A DNA stretch of 64,000 nt, from contig JADWOT020000002.1 in assembly GCA_036345935.2 (NCBI GenBank), positions 9,888,196 through 9,952,195 of the forward strand, written 5' to 3'. Below, in pieces: positions 60,634-64,000 of the stretch. Source of the stretch: Taenia hydatigena (taxonomy: Eukaryota; Platyhelminthes; Cestoda; Cyclophyllidea; Taeniidae). How positions within the stretch are numbered: the first letter of the stretch is position 1; every line of letters begins with the position of its first letter. Both the position numbers and the translations under genes were made by a program. The notes beneath the pieces are model-generated. The model was given only the letters and a program-made list of their open reading frames with translations, was not told where the DNA came from and did no database searches.

Positions 60634-61131
60634 TCAGTAAGAAGTGGATTCGGGAAAAGGCAACAGAGGAGTCTGCAGTTGAGACAGGCAGGGCAGGGAG
60701 CGGTGGAACTCGCCAGTCACGTCTGACATGAAGTGTATTAGATTGCAGCAGATAGCGAAGGTGGCCACCTTGCCTAGAAGTGCAGTGGCGTTGGAAATAG
60801 TGGAAGAAGCCGATGTAGCAGGAGTCATCCATGCAATAACCAAAAGTGCAGATAAATGCGGATGGGAGGAAGGCAAGAACCCACTCGAATAATAAAGTCG
60901 TAAAAAAGGGAGAGCGAAACAGCGACCAAGGCGGATGACGTTGATAGCGATGATGGGGCAGCACTGTTGACTTCGACTGACAAGTGCTATATTGCCAACA
61001 CAACCGAAGCACTCACTCAGTGTCTCATTGTATCTCAGCTTCGTCCATCTGCCCAGGCGTGGCGCCAGTGATAAGCGTTGAATTGATGATGTGAAGTCTG
61101 TGAGTTTCATACTGTTATTTGGGTGTCTCAT
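60634..61131 (-). CDS. Open frame of 165 codons, doubtful coding
   Basis: Among the longest frames here, with patches such as WMTPATSASSTISNATALLG and KVATFAICCNLIHFMSDVTG. Another frame is open over the same bases and GC is locally higher, so length alone is weak evidence. It has no recognisable domain and no chosen splice sites. Confidence 0.22.
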   Translation of the reverse strand: MRHPNNSMKLTDFTSSIQRLSLAPRLGRWTKLRYNETLSECFGCVGNIALVSRSQQCCPIIAINVIRLGRCFALPFLRLYYSSGFLPSSHPHLSALLVIAWMTPATSASSTISNATALLGKVATFAICCNLIHFMSDVTGEFHRSLPCLSQLQTPLLPFPESTSY

Positions 61132-61317
61132 GTGAGGTCACTCGGCACTCGGAAGAGGAGGTGTGGAAGGGATGAGATAGGTGAGGCTTAATGCGCTAAA
61201 AGCAGGGGGATGACAGCCGCCCATACGCTTAACCCTACGTGATGACAAGGGCGTTGCGAGCCCAAAGTATGACGATAGCGATTTCCACACGGAGCGTTTT
61301 ATGATAGCCATGGAGAC

Positions 61318-61641
61318 ATGAGTAAACTGCATGGGGCGCTAGTTTGCACACTGGCCTTGTCGCAGCACAGCACTATGTGTGTTGAAATAGTCAGTCGCCT
61401 CCGCTGTCACCGTCCGCAATTTTTGTTTACGGGAGGCTATTTAGCATCATCGCCAGACAGCCACCGTTGCTTACTGGCGGTGGCAATAATGGCAAGGGAG
61501 TGTAGGGCTGTAGATCATGTCAATACAAAGTTTATGAGGGGTGTTAAGTCCTATGTCCTCAATTCCACAACCTCGCCTTTGTTGATGGTACTGCACTTTC
61601 GTCCGGCTTGTCGCCTTTTGCGATGTCGGAACTTGGGTTAA
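61318..61641 (+). CDS. Open frame of 107 codons, doubtful coding
   Basis: It encodes HGALVCTLALSQHSTMCVEI, FLFTGGYLASSPDSHRCLLA and HVNTKFMRGVKSYVLNSTTS. It looks protein-like, starts with ATG and ends at a stop, but there is no motif and no clear splice signal. It lies between a GC-richer block and duplicated unit copy 2. Confidence 0.25.
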   Translation: MSKLHGALVCTLALSQHSTMCVEIVSRLRCHRPQFLFTGGYLASSPDSHRCLLAVAIMARECRAVDHVNTKFMRGVKSYVLNSTTSPLLMVLHFRPACRLLRCRNLG

Positions 61642-61933
61642 ATGGGGCATTCCTCTTCTCGTCTTACAAGAAGCATTTTCTTAAGTCATGTCGCGCAATA
61701 CCTCTTTTGGTTTGCCAAATCACACCTAAATGCTATGACTTGCGTTAAGGTGGAAGAGAAGTGTAGGCACTGCTATAAGCGCACTAACCTATCACTTTGA
61801 AGGCATCGGCATACTGCATCCGCGAACTGGCTCTTCAGCGTCAGCGTCTACGTGCACACCCACTTAATGTTTAAAGCGCTGGTGCATTTTGGAGTCAAAA
61901 GCACAGAGATTGGACAGATGCCATCAAACTGAC

Positions 61934-62076
61934 CTCCATAGACGCCTTTTGGTAGCAGACCTCTGCTTTGAAGTCCACCCATTCCCCCTTCAATGTCTGC
62001 TCAGTAGTTGGTGCCGTATACATTGTTCCTCCCACGGGCATCACTAAATTAGATAGCCTCATAACTTCAAATTCGA
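61934..62076 (-). CDS. Probable exon inside duplicated unit copy 2, unrecognised
   Basis: The frame is open from ATTGAAAG| to the good donor TCTATGGAG|GTCAGT. It encodes VEFEVMRLSNLVMPVGGTMY and then TAPTTEQTLKGEWVDFKAEV. Peptide similarity to copy 1 at 20.79-20.86 kb supports translation at some time. Copy 1 appears to have lost the donor and has at least one length change. Function unknown. Confidence 0.42.
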
Positions 62077-63680
62077 CTTTCAATAAAATTTGGAGGCGAT
62101 TTTGTGTAGGCAAGGAGTGGAACTTTGGAGTTAGTAACTTCGGTCTAACCTAATGTCAGAGTATAAGGATAAAACTGGTTCCATTATTTTCGCAATCCAT
62201 AACAAATTTAAAACACTAATTCGAAAGAAGACGTATACACAGATTCTTAATACAATATGACAATGTTCTCTTAGGCGTAGCATTGTCAGTGTGACAGCCT
62301 TTTTCTCTAGCATAAATGCACATCCCATTGCTGGAGTATGGCATCGCCTTGACAACTTAGCCATGCACAACTGTGCCTTAGCATGAGCACTCTCCTCGGT
62401 TTGTAAAGGCACAGTGATGTCATTTAAGAGTGGTTGCATCTTTGCCATTTACCTTCGTCGAATCGGGTGGATAGCGGGCGCATTTGCTCTGCTCACAAAA
62501 AGGTGCATAGTTGACATGGATTTGACGGATCGCACAAGATCGCATTGAACGTGAGCCTTTTTTGTAAAAACACCGTAGGAGTTTGTGCACGTGCGATTGC
62601 AAGATGAAGAAAGGCTTAAGCTTACGGGAACTGTTCTATTCGTGTCTGCATGCTCCGTGCGTTACCTTTCATATTGTTATTATTTCTGTGGAAGGCAAGG
62701 TGTGTGTGCTGGGTAGAGAACTATGGGAGGGCCTCGTAAATGGGAAGGGTATCAATGCAAGGCATGCGCCAGCATGACTGGGTTGAGTTTGAATGCGCGC
62801 CCCAATGCGGGAGTGACAAAAGAAGAGGAGGAGGAGGAGGTCGGATTGGACTGTGGATCACTCGCTATGCTGAGACGACACTATCTGAAATATGGCTGCC
62901 CAAGTGACCGTAAGCAATGCTGAGAAAGAGACAAACAACGGCAAAGCTCATTGCGGGTGGAGAACGCAATGAAAAGCCTGCGTTGGGTGGATTGCTAACA
63001 CTAATCATACTGTAGTCAAATTAATTGCAAGCATCTAACTGCAGCATTTTTTGAATAAAAGCAAAAATTGTCAGTAGTGTTAAGAACAGGAACACAAGAA
63101 CTGTTTGCTGCATGAGCAGAGAAGGAGAGAAATAGCGAATAAATGTGCGTGTTTGTGTGTCACATATATATGACGGGAAGACAAAATTAGGAATAAGACT
63201 TGGTGAAAACAAAATGTTGGTTCGATAGAAGCGGAGACCTGCCAAGCCATTTTTCTTTTTGTTAAAAGTTGAATAGCAAAATTGCGGGATCTGAAGCTTA
63301 ATAAGCAGTGGCGTTAATGGTGCAGTTATAATTAAAGAGATGCTGGATAAACTAGAGAAGAGAGCGCACCGGCGTATGCATTTATTTAAAATAAAAGGGA
63401 TAATGGTAATAATGGTGAGGTATTAGAGTAAAGAGGGCAAATATGTAATATATATACGTGACACATATGTGTGACGGTTCGATAAAGTATGAAAATTGTG
63501 GGGTGAAACAACACCATAGGAAGAAACAGCAATTTGAGCGAATTTTATCTTTGAATGATTGGCCACTCACAATAGCAGAAAAAGCAAGAGGGAAGGACGA
63601 GATTAATGCAGAATGATATTGCGATTGAGTGAAGGAGAGAAGGGCTTCTACTAATGGGTTATAAGTAGTGACGGTGGTGG
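61950..63680 (-). repeat. 1.65-kb duplicated unit, copy 2
   Basis: This is the partner of 20740-22420. It carries ITVPLQTEESA, then AQLCMAKLSRRC (near 62330-62415) and MRLSNLVMPVGGTMYTAP (near 62000-62062) on the minus strand. The downstream part contains two versions of a CACATATGTGTGACGG motif about 300 bases apart, where copy 1 has one. The long minus-strand ORF at 63382-63999 is pyrimidine-rich, low-complexity sequence and is not called as a gene. Confidence 0.6.
62330..62440 (-). CDS. Conserved coding-like segment inside duplicated unit copy 2
   Basis: The minus-strand frame includes LNDITVPLQTEESAHAKAQL and LSRRCHTPAM. It matches the copy-1 frame (SKAITVPIQSKESARTWAQL, FSRRCYGLAM). Exon ends could not be fixed. 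Function unknown; family not recognised. Confidence 0.33.
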
Positions 63681-64000
63681 TTATGGGGAGGAAGAGGTGG
63701 CAGGAGGTGATGCGACTAATGAGTAATCTTAGCAGGTGGATGTGGATGAGTGCATGGGTAGGTGGGAGGGAGAGGCATGGCAAATGTACAGGTAAGCCCA
63801 CCACTGCTACTCGAAGGATGTGAGTAGAAGGGAAGTGAAGAAAGAAAGCGAGAAATGAACAAACAAGAGTGAAGATTTGTGCATGAAATACGCAAAAACA
63901 GACGTATAAAGGAAGGGATGTGGGCGGGAGAGTTTGCATGGGCAAGGAAATTGAGTGGGTAGGATTTACTTGGCTGTCAGCGCGCCCTTCTTTCGTCATG

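Noticed and set aside
63382..63999. Longest open frame in the window, 205 codons on the minus strand
   Set aside because: Pyrimidine-rich, low-complexity DNA inside a duplicated unit; the peptide is Ser/Leu/Phe/His-rich with no domain, and copy 1 keeps only a short part.

Overview
This window reads as nuclear DNA of an animal with split genes and introns. Most likely it is a tapeworm, probably a taeniid such as Taenia or Echinococcus. Composition is mildly AT-rich, long ORFs are absent, and short open frames end at consensus GT/AG sites. The strongest lineage clue is a fibronectin type III exon of the host-protective oncosphere antigen family (EG95/TSOL18 type), with matching signal-peptide exons upstream. 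A scaffold gap of exactly 100 N lies at 15776-15875. No bacterial operons, CRISPR arrays, rRNA or tRNA genes were seen.

Layout. 1-15.8 kb is mostly non-coding, with unrecognised candidate exons on the minus strand at 9.8-14.6 kb. Bases 1-660 are duplicated at 15.18-15.77 kb. 16.6-19.4 kb is an EG95-type antigen locus on the minus strand: FN3 exon 16695-17014, signal exon 18400-18469 with a TATA box, and a second signal exon 19247-19315. About 600 bases around the start of the FN3 exon are repeated in inverted orientation at 4.3-4.9 kb. 20.74-22.42 kb is one copy of a 1.65-kb unit whose second copy lies 41.2 kb away at 61.95-63.68 kb. 27.8-30.1 kb is an otopetrin-type proton-channel gene on the plus strand.

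30.4-30.65 kb is a GC-rich non-coding island. 35.8-36.6 kb is the 3' part of an ankyrin-repeat gene on the minus strand. 40.1-40.9 kb is a tandem duplication. 41.2-49.3 kb is a multi-exon C2H2 zinc-finger gene on the minus strand, whose finger exons nearly all sit between phase-1 introns. 52-56.5 kb holds a series of protein-like minus-strand exons I could not assign to a family. The rest is introns, intergenic sequence and decayed repeats.

The genes look independent: a secreted or surface antigen, an ion channel, an ankyrin protein and a zinc-finger protein, with no sign of a shared pathway. The most interesting structure is the antigen locus, where direct and inverted copies, an orphan signal exon and a truncated FN3 start point to recent local gene birth and loss. 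All calls come from reading the sequence; no database search or gene predictor was run.
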